Source: Boesenbergia rotunda | Taxonomy: Eukaryota > Streptophyta > Magnoliopsida > Zingiberales > Zingiberaceae | Assembly (NCBI GenBank): GCA_024364735.1 | Contig: JAGFNQ010004757.1 | Coordinates: 62,001-126,000, forward strand | Direction: 5' to 3' | DNA length: 64,000 nucleotides | Shown here: positions 22,992 to 35,272 of the stretch, piece by piece | Layout of the letters: each line of letters opens with the position of its first letter | Numbering within the stretch: position 1 is the stretch's first letter | Notes under the pieces: generated by a model | Database searches by the model: none | Told to the model about the DNA's origin: nothing | Seen by the model: the letters and a program-made list of their open reading frames with translations, nothing else | Translations under genes and position numbers: made by a program

Positions 22992-25900
22992 TTATACTTC
23001 TACAAAACACATACCAATTCCTCTCCTTAGTGATGTGAACTCCGCTTCGGGTAGAGGCTTGGTAAATATGTCGGCAAGGTTAGATTTTGATTCAACATAA
23101 TGTAATTCAATGTCACCTCTTGCCACATGATCTCTAATGAAGTGATGCTTTACTTCAATGTGTTTTGTCCTAGAGTGGCGCACCGGATTTTTGGTCAAAT
23201 TAATAGTGCTCACATTATCGCATAAAACTTTGACGTTGGAGTAATGAAGCTCATAATCCTCTAAGGTGTGCATGATCCAAAGTAATTGAGCTACACAACC
23301 ACCCATTGCCACATATTCAGCCTCGATTGTAGATAAAGCAACACATGGTTGTTTTCTACTACTCCAACTAACTAGGGATGATCCAAGAAATTGACACCCA
23401 ACACTAGTACTCTTCCTATTCAATTTACAACCCACATAATCAGAGTCGGTGTACCCAAATAAATCAATGTTTGGAGTTTTAGGGTACCAAAGCCCGACAT
23501 TGAGAGTGCCCTTAATATATGTTAAAATCCTCTTACCACTACTAAGTGAGATTCTTTGGCACAAGATTGATATCTTGCACACATGCCTACCGCAAATAGT
23601 ATATCTAGTCTACTAGCGATTAGATATAACAAACTTCCAATTATGCTTCTATATTGATTTGGCTCAACTAACTTCCCTTCATAATCACTATCCATTTTGA
23701 CATTTGTTCCAATGGGAGTAGATACTACTTTAGCATTTTCCAATCCAAATTTTTGATAATTTTCCAAGCATACTTTGTTTGATAGACATCAGTTCCTTCA
23801 TTAGTTTGTTTAACTTGCTATCCTAAAAAGAAAGTGAACTCCCCAACTAGACTCATTTCAAACTCATTTTCCATGTGTTTAATGAATTCATTAAGAAGCT
23901 CATTATTTGTTGACCCAAAAATGATGTCATCAACATAAACTTGGGCAATAAAAATGTCTTTATCTTTAGACTTTAGAAATTGAGTTGGATCAATTGTTCC
24001 CCTTCTAAACCCTTTGGAAACTAAGAAGGACTAGAGTCTTTTATACCAAGCTCGGGGAGCTTGTTTTAACCCATATAAGGTCTTCTTCAATTTATAAACA
24101 TAATTAGGGTAGTCTATGTTTTCAAACTTGGGTGGTTGATGTCGATTTCACATCCATTTGATGAAGTTTAAAACCCATGTGGGCGGCATATCCTAATAAG
24201 ATCTGGATGAACTCTAATCGAGCTACGGGAGCATAAGTTTCATCATAGTCAAGTCCCTCAACTTGATTGAAACCCCTAGCTACTAACCTTGCTTTGTTCC
24301 TAGTAACTCTCCCTTGATCATCCAATTTGTTTCTAAAGATCCACCTTGTTGTGACAATTGTACTATCATTGGGCCTTGGAATTAATTCCCATACTTCACT
24401 TCTTTCAAATTGATTCAACTCTTCTTGCATTGCTATAATCCGATTTGCATCAACTAAGGCTTCATCAATTAACTTTGGCTCAAGTTGTGATATTAAAGCA
24501 ATTTGACTAGTATGTTCTCTAAAATAAGATCTAGTTCTTACTCCATGTGCAACATCTCCAACTACTTGGTCGATAGGATGATCTTGATGTTGCCTTAAAG
24601 TCCTAGAGATTGTGGGCTCATCTACTTCATGATTATCATCACCTCATTCCTCATCCGATGCACTTCTTCCTCCCCCTTGATCAATACCCCCTAAATGTAA
24701 GTTTTGAATTGCTTGGGTAATGTTTTGATTTCTTTCACCTATATCCTTGTCAATGGAGGATTTCCTAGGGTAAGTGTTAGTCGACTCATCAAATTCAACA
24801 TTAGATGATTCCTCAATCATCTTAATCCTCTTGTTATAAACTCTATACCCTCTACTAGTAGATGAGTACCCAACTAAAATCCTTTCATCCGCCTTAGACT
24901 CAAATTTTCTTAAGTCATCCTTGGTATTTAAAATATAGACCTTGCAACCAAACACTTAAAATAGTGAATTTGAGGAATTTTCCAATTCCATAATTCAAAC
25001 AGTGTTTTTCCTAAAAAATCTATGGATTAAAACGCAGTTTTGGATATAACAAGCGGTATTTACCGCTTCCGCCTAAAAATAGCTAGGTAAAGAATAAGCA
25101 TTAAGCATAGTCCTAGCCACTTCTTGCAAAGCTCGATTCTTTCTTTCTATAATCACATTTTGTTGAGCCATTCTAGGACAAGAAAATTCATGTTCGCACC
25201 CATTTCCTAGACAAAAACTAGAGAAGTTTGAATTTTCAAATTCTCCACCATGATCACTCCTAATTCGGTTGATTTTGAGATTTTTCTCATTTTCAACTCT
25301 TTTGCTAAATCCTATGAATCATTCTAGAGTTTCATTCTTATGTCTCATGAAATAGACCCAAGTGTATCTAGAAAAATCATCAACAATCACTAAGCAATAT
25401 TTATTTCCTACTAATGAAGGGGTACTTTGACAATCAAATAAATCTAAATACAACAATTCCAAAAGTAGAGAAGTACTAGTTAGAGTTTTACCTTTGTGTG
25501 ATGACTTGGATTGCTTACCCTCTTGACATGCATCACACATTTTATTCTTGGCATACTTGATCTTCGGTAGTCCTTTTACCAACTTCATCTTGGCTACTTT
25601 TGCTATGTTCTTCATGTTGATATGTCCAAGTCTTCTATGCCATAGCCATCCTTCTTCTTCTTTTGATAAGAGACATTTAGTAGAAATGTTAGAAGCATAG
25701 GAGAGATCAATATAATAAATATTTGTTTTCCTATACCCTTCCAACATAACATTTTTCGAGCTATTGCGTTTAACCAAACATTTATTTGCATGAAACTCAA
25801 TTTTATATCCGGCATCACATAATTGACTAACACTAAGCAAATTGAATTTCATGTCCTTAATTAGAAGCACTTTATGAATGATGATTGTAGGTGATACCTC

Positions 25901-26058
25901 AATTGTGCCTCTAACGATAATCTTGAGCTTCCCACTATTTCCAAAAGACACCGTTCCTTTCTTTATGTAGCTAATTGTGGAGAACTTGCTCACATCACCG
26001 GTCATGTGTCTTGAGCAATCGCTATCCACAATCCACATGTTTGAGTCTTTGGTGGTGC
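22992..26058 (-). pseudogene. pol: F pol (PR-INT-RT-RNase H), broken
   Basis: Read from right to left: a protease motif (MWIVDSDCSRHMTG, with Asp for the usual Gly) at about 26038-25990; the GAG-pre-integrase domain near 25655-25520; integrase toward 25319 and on to 24640; RT from about 24430 with MDVKS near 24140 and YVDD near 23940; RNase H at 23582-22992 (YTDSDY, STIEAEY, CDN, FTKPLP). Frameshifts or stops occur near 25318, 24640, 24122, 23770 and 23550. It closely resembles I's Pol, so F belongs to the same SIRE-type group. Gag is missing because the copy ends at about 26058. Confidence 0.85.
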
Positions 26059-26402
26059 CGATATGGATTCATCTACTAGATCTCCCAATTCATCTATTTG
26101 AGAAAAAGAGCCTATTTTCGATTGCAAAAGTAGTAGGGAAGCAAATCAAAATAGATGAAGCTACTGCGAATTTCTTGAGGCTTTCGGTTGGTAGAGTTTG
26201 TATGGAAGTAGACCTCATGAAGCCCAAGATAGAGGAATTAGACCTATGGATTGGAGAAGAGAGACGATTACAGAGAGTGGTCTTTGAAATTCAAATGAAA
26301 TATTGTGCACACTATTTACATTTGGGGCACCCGGTGGAGGAGTGCTATGCGATTGAGAACAAACCTAAACTGAATTAGAAAGCTACAAAGCAAGGAACAA
26401 GG
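26059..26402 (+). pseudogene. LINE ORF1-like (DUF4283 and zinc knuckle) fragment
   Basis: An open reading to 26378 contains WIHLLDLPIHLFEKK, a segment IDEATANFLRLSVGRVC and a degenerate CCHC (CAHYLHLGHPVEEC, second Cys replaced). This is the pattern of plant LINE ORF1 proteins with a DUF4283 region. The ATG at 25977 upstream belongs to antisense F sequence, so the open frame is a chimera. The junction lies near 26058. Element G inserts at 26403, so the fragment may continue beyond the window. Confidence 0.65.
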
Positions 26403-28348
26403 TGTTGGGTATGGCTTGGCGGGTTTCCTAAGTGAATACCTGGTCGTCCTTGAGAGACCTTTCCATGTTCACGGATTAACAAATTAATCCGAATGGAGAC
26501 ATATCTCCCAAATGACCGTCTCGTCATCGTATCAATTGATTCAATTTATAACTTAGTCAAACATAAAGTTCAAGCCTTGTAACTTGCCTAACCAATTGAC
26601 CACGGAAAAGATGACGAGAAGATCGCTGGTTTTTGTGTTTATTATCAGGGTCCAATAATTAATTATCAAACATTAATTAAGCGAATAATTAAACATGATA
26701 ATTAATTAAAAACACACATGAAATTGATATAATTAAAGAAGGAGCTAAAAGAGAAATATATCTCTCTTTATCTTACGATCTTCTACCATATGACCCTCCC
26801 CTCTTGGACGTCGTGTGGGCGACGATCTTGCAAGAACCGTGGTCACTAAGTCAATCCCTTCTCCTTACGCCAACCAAGCCCTAGCCATAGGTTTGCCGCC
26901 GGCCAATCCAAGGAAGAAGAAAATCCAAACACAAACTCTAATATTCCTTTCCTCCACCGCCGGCGCCCGAGCAACAAGTAGCTTAGAGCTCCCTTGGAGA
27001 AGAGAAACGCCAACTTGTGTTCTGCGCTCAGCAACTACAAGTTGCGTAAGCAACTTGTTCTACTCTCTCCCATGAGCAACTCGGCGGCTATGAGTAATTC
27101 TCCAAGTTTTCTCAATAGAAAACTATTGCTCACGTTTACCGAAAGTTACGTGAGCAACCTTCTTGCTCACGTTGACTGAAAGTTTCTCCACAGGGAGAAA
27201 GTTGCGTGCCACTTTGGTTGCTCTTCAGATCAAAGTTGCGTGAGCAACTTGATCTCCTCTGATCAAAGTTACGGAGAAACAACTTTGGTTGAAGTTGTGT
27301 GAGCAACATTTGCCTCCACACACCGAGAGGGAGAGGGAGAGGGAGAGGGAGAGGGAGAGAGAGAGGAGGAGAGGAGAGGAGAGGAGAGGAAAAACTTAGG
27401 GTTTTCTTGTATTCAATTGGATTTATTGGATCCTTGGTTTAATGCCACTATGGGGTATATATAGGGCTACAATAGGGACCATGAGGAGGAGTTGGATTTT
27501 GGCCTGCTAATGGATCCAAACCCGATCTATTAATGAAGAACCATTCCACTAAAGGTTCTCCATTGAACTATCTCACCAACCCCCATATTTACATATAGGC
27601 TCCACCTATTATGAGTACATCCATCTCTCCGTGTTTAAGATATCGAATGCTCTTCGATTAATTTAAATTACTAACAATTTTAATTAATCAACATCTAACT
27701 CCTTAAATAGTACCACTCATCCTTATCATCATGTTGGATTAAATCCACCTGTAAGGTTTAATATGATGAACCTTATGAGCTCATCAAGGGGCATCAACAT
27801 TCCTACTCACTAGGACATGGATTCCGTCAATAATCAACGACACACCATGTACATAATATTATTTACCAACTTACTGGGTCTATTGATTTAACAGAATAAA
27901 TCTCGCCCATTGGTAAATCAAAGAAATAAAATAGTAAATACACGTGCCCTTTATTATATCAGGATTTAGAGATTGTACTCCATAATAAACTGAAGTCCAA
28001 TCCAATTATTAAGTCAGTACAAATTGGATCACCTCTAAGTTGGTCCTGCTCAATGCGCACAAAGTGCACTAGTGTAATTCTATGGCCAAGATAAATCATA
28101 CCTAATTACACTACAACCATCTCGATGGTTTATCCAACACCATTTCGATTGTGAGCCTCTACTTATACTCTGCAAGAGACTGATAACATGATCTTCTGTG
28201 TGTCACCACACACTATGTTATCTACAATACAAAGTATCAGAAATTTTGTGCACATACTAATATAAACATACAACCTGTGATTTTGTGATTTTCTTTCAAA
28301 ATGTAGATGTCTATACAAAAAGCAAGGCTTTTAGTATACATCCTAACA
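26403..28348 (-). repeat. G 3' LTR
   Basis: It runs TGTTGGGTATGG to ATCCTAACA on the plus strand, 1946 bp. The left flank CAAGG (26398-26402) is the likely target duplication. TATATATA lies at about 27456-27463. It includes a G/A simple repeat at 27326-27390 and a cluster of GTTGCGTGAGCAAC-like inverted motifs at 27040-27310. ORFs in this region show no domain and overlap the repeats. Confidence 0.8.
27326..27390 (+). repeat. Simple GAGAGG repeat in G LTR
   Basis: Runs of GAGAGG and GGAGAG continue for about 65 bp without interruption by other sequence. Confidence 0.95.
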
Positions 28349-28363
28349 ATTACCCACTTATTC
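28349..28363 (-). other. G polypurine tract
   Basis: ATTACCCACTTATTC on the plus strand reads GAATAAGTGGGTAAT on the minus strand, next to the LTR terminus. It is a modest but correctly placed tract. Confidence 0.6.
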
Positions 28364-30320
28364 TAAAAGACTCTGCTATCCTCAAAATGTCATACATCTG
28401 ACTACCTGATCCTCCACATGCCTAAAGCTCTCGCTATCAAGGCCTCAGTGAAAAGATCTCCTAAGTTGTCCTCTGATGTAATCTAGGCAACAATAGCTTT
28501 TCCTCCTTTGGGCGGTACTTGCGCTATATATGTTTACTCGCCTTATGGGCTCGTGGTTGCTTTGAGTTTGCAACTGCACCATTATTATCACAACAAAATG
28601 TGATAGCTCTGAGCAAACCAGTAATCACATCCAAGTCCATCTTGAGGTTCCTAAACCATATAGCTTTCTTGGCCGCCCAGAGGCTGCCATATACTCAGCT
28701 TCCATGGTGGAGTCTGCCACGTAGCCGCTGCGTGACACTCCTCCAAACTATGGTTCCACCTCCTAAAGTAAACACAAAACCCCAAGGAATACATATATTT
28801 GCCCCTATTTGATTGGAAGTTTGTATCCGTATAACCCATAGAATGTAATTGGTCTACCCGGTAAACCAACATACAATCCTTAGTCCTTCTCAGGCACTAA
28901 TATATGCTTTTACCGCAGTTCAATTTTCCTATCCTGGGTTACTCTAATATCTGCTAACTATGTCCACGACAAAGCAGATAATCGGTCTCGTATACAACAT
29001 AGCATATATGAGGCTTCCTACAACCAAAGCATAAGGAACCACCTACTTCTCCTCTATCTCCTTTGATGTTTTAGGACACATCTCTTTAGATAGAGGAACT
29101 CCATGTCTGAAAGGTACAAAAACCTTTCTTGGAGTTCTTATGCTAAAACGAGCATGGACAATGTCTGTGTATGAAGCTTGAGATAAGCACAACATCCTTT
29201 TCTGGAGATCCCTTAGAACTTTGATCCCAAGGATGTGCCCTGCTTCTCTCAAATCCTTCATATCAAACTGTTTGGACAACCATACCCTTACGTCTAATAA
29301 TACTTTGTTATTGTTGCCAATCAATAAAATATTATCTACGTATAGTACCAGAATACCACTACGTTTCCGTCACATCTCTTATATACATAAATCTCATTCG
29401 GCCTTTGAACAAATCCATATGACTGGATTATCGTATCAAAGCGAATGTTTCTCGTCATAGGTCTAGAGATCTTGATTCATGGTTGCCATGGAGCAAGTCC
29501 GAAGACTTTCCCAAGAACATCCTTAGGTTGACTAAGAACCCTCCCACTACGACGAGGTACCACCTGTGTATCTTCTGTGACACGTGGTGCAGTGACTTGT
29601 GGTATTTCCTCTTGTACAGTTGGTACTAAGGTCAAAGTGTCCCCTCTTAATTCCTCAAGAATAATTTTATACTCATGGGCCTGTGGTTCCTCACATAGTC
29701 TTCCTCTAAGAATCGGGTATTCGTGCCAACAATTACCCTTTGATCCTTAGAACTATAGAACCATCTTTCGTTCATCTAGGATAGCCTACGAACAAGCGCT
29801 TGAGATTCCAAGTTATTAGTATCCCCTCTCAACACATGTGCTGAGCTACCCCATGTCCGAATATGTCTTAGACTTGGCTTTCGCCTAGTCCACACTTCTA
29901 TACGAGTAGAAGGTACTGACCTAGTTGGTATCATGTATGTACGCTGCTATTTCTAGAGCATATCCCTAGAACGAATCTGGCTACTCGGAGCAACTCATCA
30001 TCAACCTAACCATCTCTATAAGAGTCCTATTCCTTCTCACTGCTACACCATTCTGTTGGGGCGTACCGGGTGTAGACAATTGAGATTGAATCCCAGCCTC
30101 TGATGAGTAAGTCCTAAACTCTCCCAAGAGATACTCGCCACTACGATCCGATCGTAGTGTCTTGATACTTTTACCTTGATGTTTCTCCACATAAGCCTAG
30201 AATTCTTTGAACTAATCAAAACATTCAGACTTGTGGACATCAAGTAAACATATCCATACCTTTGAATATTAGTCTCATGAAGTATTCAAAGCTACCTCTA
30301 TCCTGGATAGACATTGGACC
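28364..30320 (-). pseudogene. pol: G RNase H, RT end and integrase C-terminus, broken
   Basis: Right to left on the minus strand: integrase (TLRSDRSGEYLL and TPQQNGV, 30190-29981), the INT-RT linker (about 29700-29490), then an abrupt jump to the RT C-terminal half (RFD...SYGF, then WLSKQFDMKDL near 29280) and RNase H (YTDTNFQS near 28800, CDNN near 28590). The RT N-terminal and catalytic half is missing at about 29470-29490, an internal deletion. There are many frameshifts. Confidence 0.8.
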
Positions 30321-31014
30321 TATAATGCCCGCCCTTCCCAGCCTTACGGTGTAGGCGGAAGGCGGCGTTACGCTATCATACATATATGCATATGGAGATC
30401 TTAATGCAGCGGAAAAATTTTAAACTTTTTACATGTGCATTTAAACCTTGCAACTCATATTGGCATATCTTAACTATCATTCTTAAACATGGTCACTTGA
30501 TAAACTTAGCATTTGTCATAACATAAAAGTAATAAGACATAGCATGTGAGACATAACATTTTTGAACATGTTTGCATCAATCATAACTTATCCTACCATC
30601 AAGCCTAAAGCCAACATATGATTCTAATGAACACATAATGGAAATCAACATAAGTTGTTCTTTAGGAAAAACCATCATAAAGTATAGCATGAAACTAGAG
30701 TTGATAATGCAAAACATAAGAAGTTGTTCTTTAGGAGGACCATCATAAGTCTAGCATGAAACTAAAGATAACAATACAAAATATAAGACAAGTGACAGTT
30801 ATGGGTAATAGGATCTTTTCTTTTCTTTGCCAAGTCACTGCCACACACACACACTTGCCCCTCCTGCTGCTTCCCATAGTTTAGTATCCTCTTGCTTGAT
30901 CTGCGGTATAAGGAAATAAAACTTATAAGCACATAGGCTTAGTAAGACTCTTTCCTACTCACTAAAATCATACGTCACATAAAATAAAAGCACATAATAT
31001 ACTTAACATAGAGA

Positions 31015-31255
31015 AGTTCTTGACATAAAACATAAGCATATGGCATACTTGACATGGTATAGTTCTTAACAATAACATAAGCATATGACATACTTGACAT
31101 GACATAATTCTTGACATAAACATAAGCATATAACATACTTGACATGACATAGTTCTTAACATAAACATAAGCATATACCATACTTGATATGGCATAGTTC
31201 TTAACATAAACATAAGTATATAACATACTTGACATGAAATAGATGCATAACATGA
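31015..31255 (-). repeat. Tandem repeat of about 54-57 bp in O, four copies
   Basis: Units contain ACATAAGCATATGACATAC, then TTGACATG and a 'catagttcttaacataa' part. Small ORFs translate this repeat into MSSMLYAYVYVKN-like tandem peptides, which are artefacts of the repeat. Confidence 0.85.
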
Positions 31256-33232
31256 ATGAATGCATGAGTCAAATGCACATAACATAAGGATGCTTATTTG
31301 AAAATCATAATTATAAATACTTAAACATAAACATAACATCATGGGGGGCCCCGGCTTGTACCATATACATACATACATCATTTGCGCGCATCCCTAAGTA
31401 AATACGAGATAACTAGTCTCGACCTACTAGGGTACTAGGTTACCTTCAACCTAGGGACAGCTACGGTAGTCCAGAACCGAGGCGTTCTTAAGGTGCCCAT
31501 CCCTGTTGGACAGCTACGGTAGTCCCAGAATCGGGGACAGCTGCGGTAGTCCCACACCGAGGCTTTCATGAGGAGCCCATCCCTTGGACCTTACTTGGGT
31601 CCGGTACAAGCCCATCTATAAAGTAAAATAGCTTCACATGCTTCTTTTTACATCATTCATAAAACTTACATAGCATATTTAAAGACATAACATGATCTTG
31701 GTACATGAAGCATGGTATAGGGCATACTTAGAATTTCATCATTCATAGTTCATGCATAACATCATAATGCCTTAAAGGCATGACCATCATCTTCATTCAT
31801 AAGGCATGACATACATACATAATTATGCATTAAGGCATAAACATCATCTTAGTTCATAAAGCTTGCATGATCATGGTACATAAGGTAAATATGCATTACA
31901 TACATGGCACATGTCACATAGCATACATGATCATGGTATCTATCATAAAGCATGCATGGGTAGAATCCATATGAACATGATACATACTACATAGGTTCAT
32001 GACATTCAACATAAAGCATGCATAGGTCTACATAACCCTAATATACATATGTTCAAGGCATTTAACCTAATGCATGCACAATTCTACATAAACATAATAC
32101 ATACTTCACAACACATGTGTTCATGGTATATGGTGTAAAACATCCATAAATAAAACCTACTAAAACATGGCACGTAATATAAGCATACAAGGTCATGATG
32201 CATAACACATAAAGTTAGGGTTTTAGGTAACATAAAATTCATACAACATGCTTGAACATATATACATCATAATAAGCTATAAACAAGTATACTTGAAACC
32301 TTAGACTAACCCAAACCCTAAAATTAGAGCTTGGCCTAAACCCTAGAAGATGGGAGTCCCATTATTCAAGTGACATGTGAGGTACCATAATTAACATAAC
32401 ACCCATACAATACATACAATTCCCTAGGAAGCCATTAGAATACATGATTGGGGCTAACCCTAATTCCTAGCCCTAAACCTTGTCTTGGCTGAAACCCTAG
32501 AAGGGTATTAAGTCCATGGAAAATTCATAAAATTTACAATTAACATCCATTATATCATAGGGAATCATAATAAGCATGCTTGGAGGGTTAGATTTAATCC
32601 TAACCATGAAAGGGAAGAGGTGGCCGAAACTTGTAGGGTCTTAGGGTGCTACAAAAATTCCACAACTCATAATTTATTCTTTATTTATCATGAGAAAGCA
32701 TTAGGAATCATAAGTGAGGTTTTAACATCATCCCAAACCCAAAAATCATGCTTGGCCGAAACTTGTAGAAACCCTAGTCCATAGTTTTCTCAACATAAAT
32801 CCCAAACAAAACTTAAATCATGATAGACAACATAGAAAACTATTATACCATAGGTGAGGGAGTCTTACATCTCTTTATCTTGGTTATCAACCTTGAATAG
32901 AGAAACAAAAGAAAACCTTCTTGATCTTAGAATACCCCTTGCCCTTGTAGCCTTGTAGAAAACTTAGATCTTCAAGAGGGAGTCTTCTTGTGAAGTTTTC
33001 AAAAGGGAAAACTTCCTTTGTGGGTCTCGACAAGAAGGAGCATGGAGGAGGAAGAAGAGAAGAGGAAGAGCCTTGGTGGAAGAAGAAAAGGAGAAAAGTA
33101 ACTCAAGTGTCTCTTCCCTTCTCATTTACTTCTTTTATACTAAGTGAAGGGGCATGGTGCCTCTTCACATGGTGCCTCTTCATCTCCTTTTAGCCTTAAC
33201 TAAAATCTCCTTTCTTTTTCCAATAGCACTCC

Positions 33233-33297
33233 CTTGCTAGGTGAATTGGTTAGTACATGCATGATGAGGCCTTAGGTCCAAGGTTTAATCCTTGGTG
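33233..33297 (+). other. tRNA-like sequence inside solo LTR O
   Basis: TGCTAGGTGAATTGGTTAG is followed about 30 bp later by CCAAGG-TTTAAT-CCTTGG, the same layout as in K (14893-14958), also antisense to the LTR. The B-box C has mutated to T here, so this copy looks more decayed. Confidence 0.5.
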
Positions 33298-33604
33298 CAT
33301 GCACTTTCTTTTTATCCCATTTACTCTTGTTTTTGACAAGGCCCACATAAAAGCCCACCAAGAGTCATGCTAATATTCCTAATTGGAACTCATTTTTATT
33401 TATGTTAAATTCTACCTAAGGTCCACTACTAGCCATGGTACTAGAAGAGTCCATGTAAGGCCCATTAGTACTTAGTTTTTTAATCTATATGAGAAATCAT
33501 GCTAAGGTTCATGCTAATATTCATATATTACTCAAAAATCCATATAAGCATGATCAATATTTTAAAGAAAAATATTGAGAGGATTTTACGGGCCTTACAG
33601 GACC

Positions 33605-34312
33605 ACACAAATCAGAATGAACCAATTCTAATATATCTTTGGCTCTATACCCCTCGGCCTTGAAAGGCCTCTTGGTCGTCTTACCTTCCAAGCAAGATTC
33701 AAAGGTTGGGAAATCTTCCACCACCAATGAACCCGAGGGCCCATCAACTATCACCCTTTGAATCCTACTAAGGTTAATATGACCAAGCCTTAGATGTCAA
33801 AAATATGTTTGGTTCATCTCGGAAGGTTCCTTTCTCTTACTTTGGTTAGATGATGAGCTATTAACTACTATTTGCATCGTGGGAGATTTTGGTTCTAAAC
33901 TACACAAATTGCTTATCCATGTTCCTAAACAGATAATCTTCCTATTCCCCTTTTCATAACAAAAAGTAATAGAATATCCATTATTTCAGAAACTGAACCA
34001 GAGTTCGTTCTAAAAAATTAGGTACATAAAACCAATCTTCTTAAAGCCAAAACTTTATTTTCCTATCTGAAGACAAATAAATAACTCCCACTGCAATAGT
34101 CGCCACCTCAATAGCATATCCTATGTAGACGGTAATCTCTTCCTCAGCTAGTCGTTGGGCTTCTTGGAACCCCTGCAAAGAATTGCAGACATGATAAGTG
34201 GCATCCGTATCTACACACCAGGTATTGGTAGATAACACCGCTAAACATGTTTCAATGACTAAACACGAAGAAATACCTTTGTCTTGACAACGGGGATAGT
34301 TCGTCTTCTAGT
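33605..34312 (-). pseudogene. pol: G protease and GAG-pre-integrase remnant
   Basis: The minus strand holds a protease motif at 34238-34190 (TWCVDTDAT, Gly changed to Asp) and the GAG-pre-integrase zinc region with SCLEGKTTKRPFK at 33700-33650, ending at LVHSDLCGP where O is inserted. The reading is broken near 34040 and 33760. It matches M at 5950-6570. B is inserted at 34313. Confidence 0.8.
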
Positions 34313-34865
34313 TGTTGGTGCAGAAAGCACCAAAGTCAAACCTGTGTTTTGATAATGGCAACAGGGTTCAAAAGTTAAGTCCTAGTTGTTATCTAACATG
34401 TTACTCTAGTGTACAGAACAAAAGCCCTAGCGAAGAAATGCTAGGCCCTGGCGAAGGAATGCCAGGACAGAAGCCCTAGCGAAGGAATGCTAGGCACTGG
34501 CGAAGGAATGCCAGAACAGAAGCCCTAGCGAAGGAATGCTAGGCATCGGGCGAAGGACAGCTCGGCATCCAAGACCTGGCAAAGGACCGTCAGGCAAAAG
34601 TCCAACCAGAGGAACGGTTGGCATCAGGTAAACTCTCCCGAGAGGAGTAGGTGAGGACGCGTTCCCCGTCGAGGGAACAGTAGGCGTCGGTTCGACCTAG
34701 GGTTCCATTTTGGAAATCCAAAGTCAGATCCAAGACAGCTAAGGCTGTATAATCTTATGTTTTACTGCTCTATGTTGTTTTCGGACTAACCCTGGATGCA
34801 GGACCAAAGGAACGAGTGTCTGCAGCTCAGAGAGCCTCAATGGAGTGAGGCAGCAGCTGAGTAGG

Positions 34866-35070
34866 GCGCCCTGAGTGTCCAGGGCGCCCCCAAGGTGAAG
34901 ATGAAACAAACGAAGCAAAAAGGAGCCTCGGCTGTATACTGGCCGGGGCGCCCTCAGCAGCGAGGGCGCCCTCAGCAGCGAGGGCGCCCTCAGCAGCGAG
35001 GGCGCCCTCAGCAGCCAGGGCGCCCTCAGCGCCCAGGGCGCCCTCAGCAGCCAAGGCGCCCCGCGCCTAA
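34866..35070 (+). repeat. GGGCGCCC palindrome array in B LTR
   Basis: An 18-bp unit close to AGGGCGCCCTCAGCAGCG is repeated about seven times near 34948-35060, with flanking single copies. Each unit centres on the perfect palindrome GGGCGCCC. Confidence 0.95.
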
Positions 35071-35263
35071 GCCAGCGAAGCCAATCATCCTTATCTAGCC
35101 GAGATGCCCGCGAGGAAGGAGTCAAGCAGGGCGCCCCCTGCGTCCAGGGCACCCCTAGGGTCAAATCTCATCCCTATTTGAGTGGGATAGAGCTTGACCG
35201 AGTGAAGCTCGGATCGCTTGACACGTGGGGGGGCGCCCCCGACGTCCAGGGCGCCCCGAGGTG

Positions 35264-35272
35264 CTATAAATA
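35264..35272 (+). promoter_or_regulatory. TATA box in B LTR
   Basis: CTATAAATA follows the last GGCGCC motif by about 15 bp, as in E and J. Confidence 0.75.

Larger units (their letters stand above)
8039..26058 (-). mobile_element. Element F: decayed SIRE-type Ty1/copia (interrupted by E)
   Basis: F reads right to left. It comprises pol (22992-26058), a 0.9-kb 3' non-coding region (22066-22991), a polypurine tract and a 3' LTR that starts TGTTAGGACC at 8039 on the plus strand. Element E splits that LTR. The left flank is AACGA (8034-8038), but the partner duplication, gag and 5' LTR are absent: F stops near 26058 against an unrelated LINE-like fragment. It is therefore truncated at its 5' end. 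Confidence 0.8.
30321..33599 (-). mobile_element. Element O: gypsy-type (Tekay/Del-like) solo LTR
   Basis: It runs TATAATGCCCGCC to GGGCCTTACA on the plus strand, flanked by GGACC (30316-30320 and 33600-33604), 3279 bp. Read on the minus strand it starts TGTAAGGCCCG, like K's start. The other terminal CA has become TA. It is non-coding. It shares blocks with K, including the region near 30890-30910 and the 'ggacagctacggtagtcc' repeats (31445-31560). Confidence 0.85.

Noticed and set aside
25977..26058. N-terminal 27 codons of the DUF4283-like ORF
   Set aside because: This part is the reverse strand of F's protease region, so the ATG at 25977 is not a genuine start of the LINE protein.
26815..27321. 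Small ORFs on both strands near the start of G's LTR
   Set aside because: They overlap one another and the inverted GTTGCGTGAGCAAC motifs and lie inside a defined LTR; no conserved domain.
30968..31381. Minus-strand ORFs of 96 and 137 codons with MSSMLYAYVYVKN-like repeats
   Set aside because: They are frames across the 54-57-bp tandem repeat in solo LTR O, with no homology or promoter context.
34739..35164. Minus-strand ORFs of 75 and 141 codons with Ala-Glu-Gly repeats
   Set aside because: They are translations of the GGGCGCCC array in B's LTR. Opposite-strand frames over the same array are also open, as expected for an 18-bp repeat.
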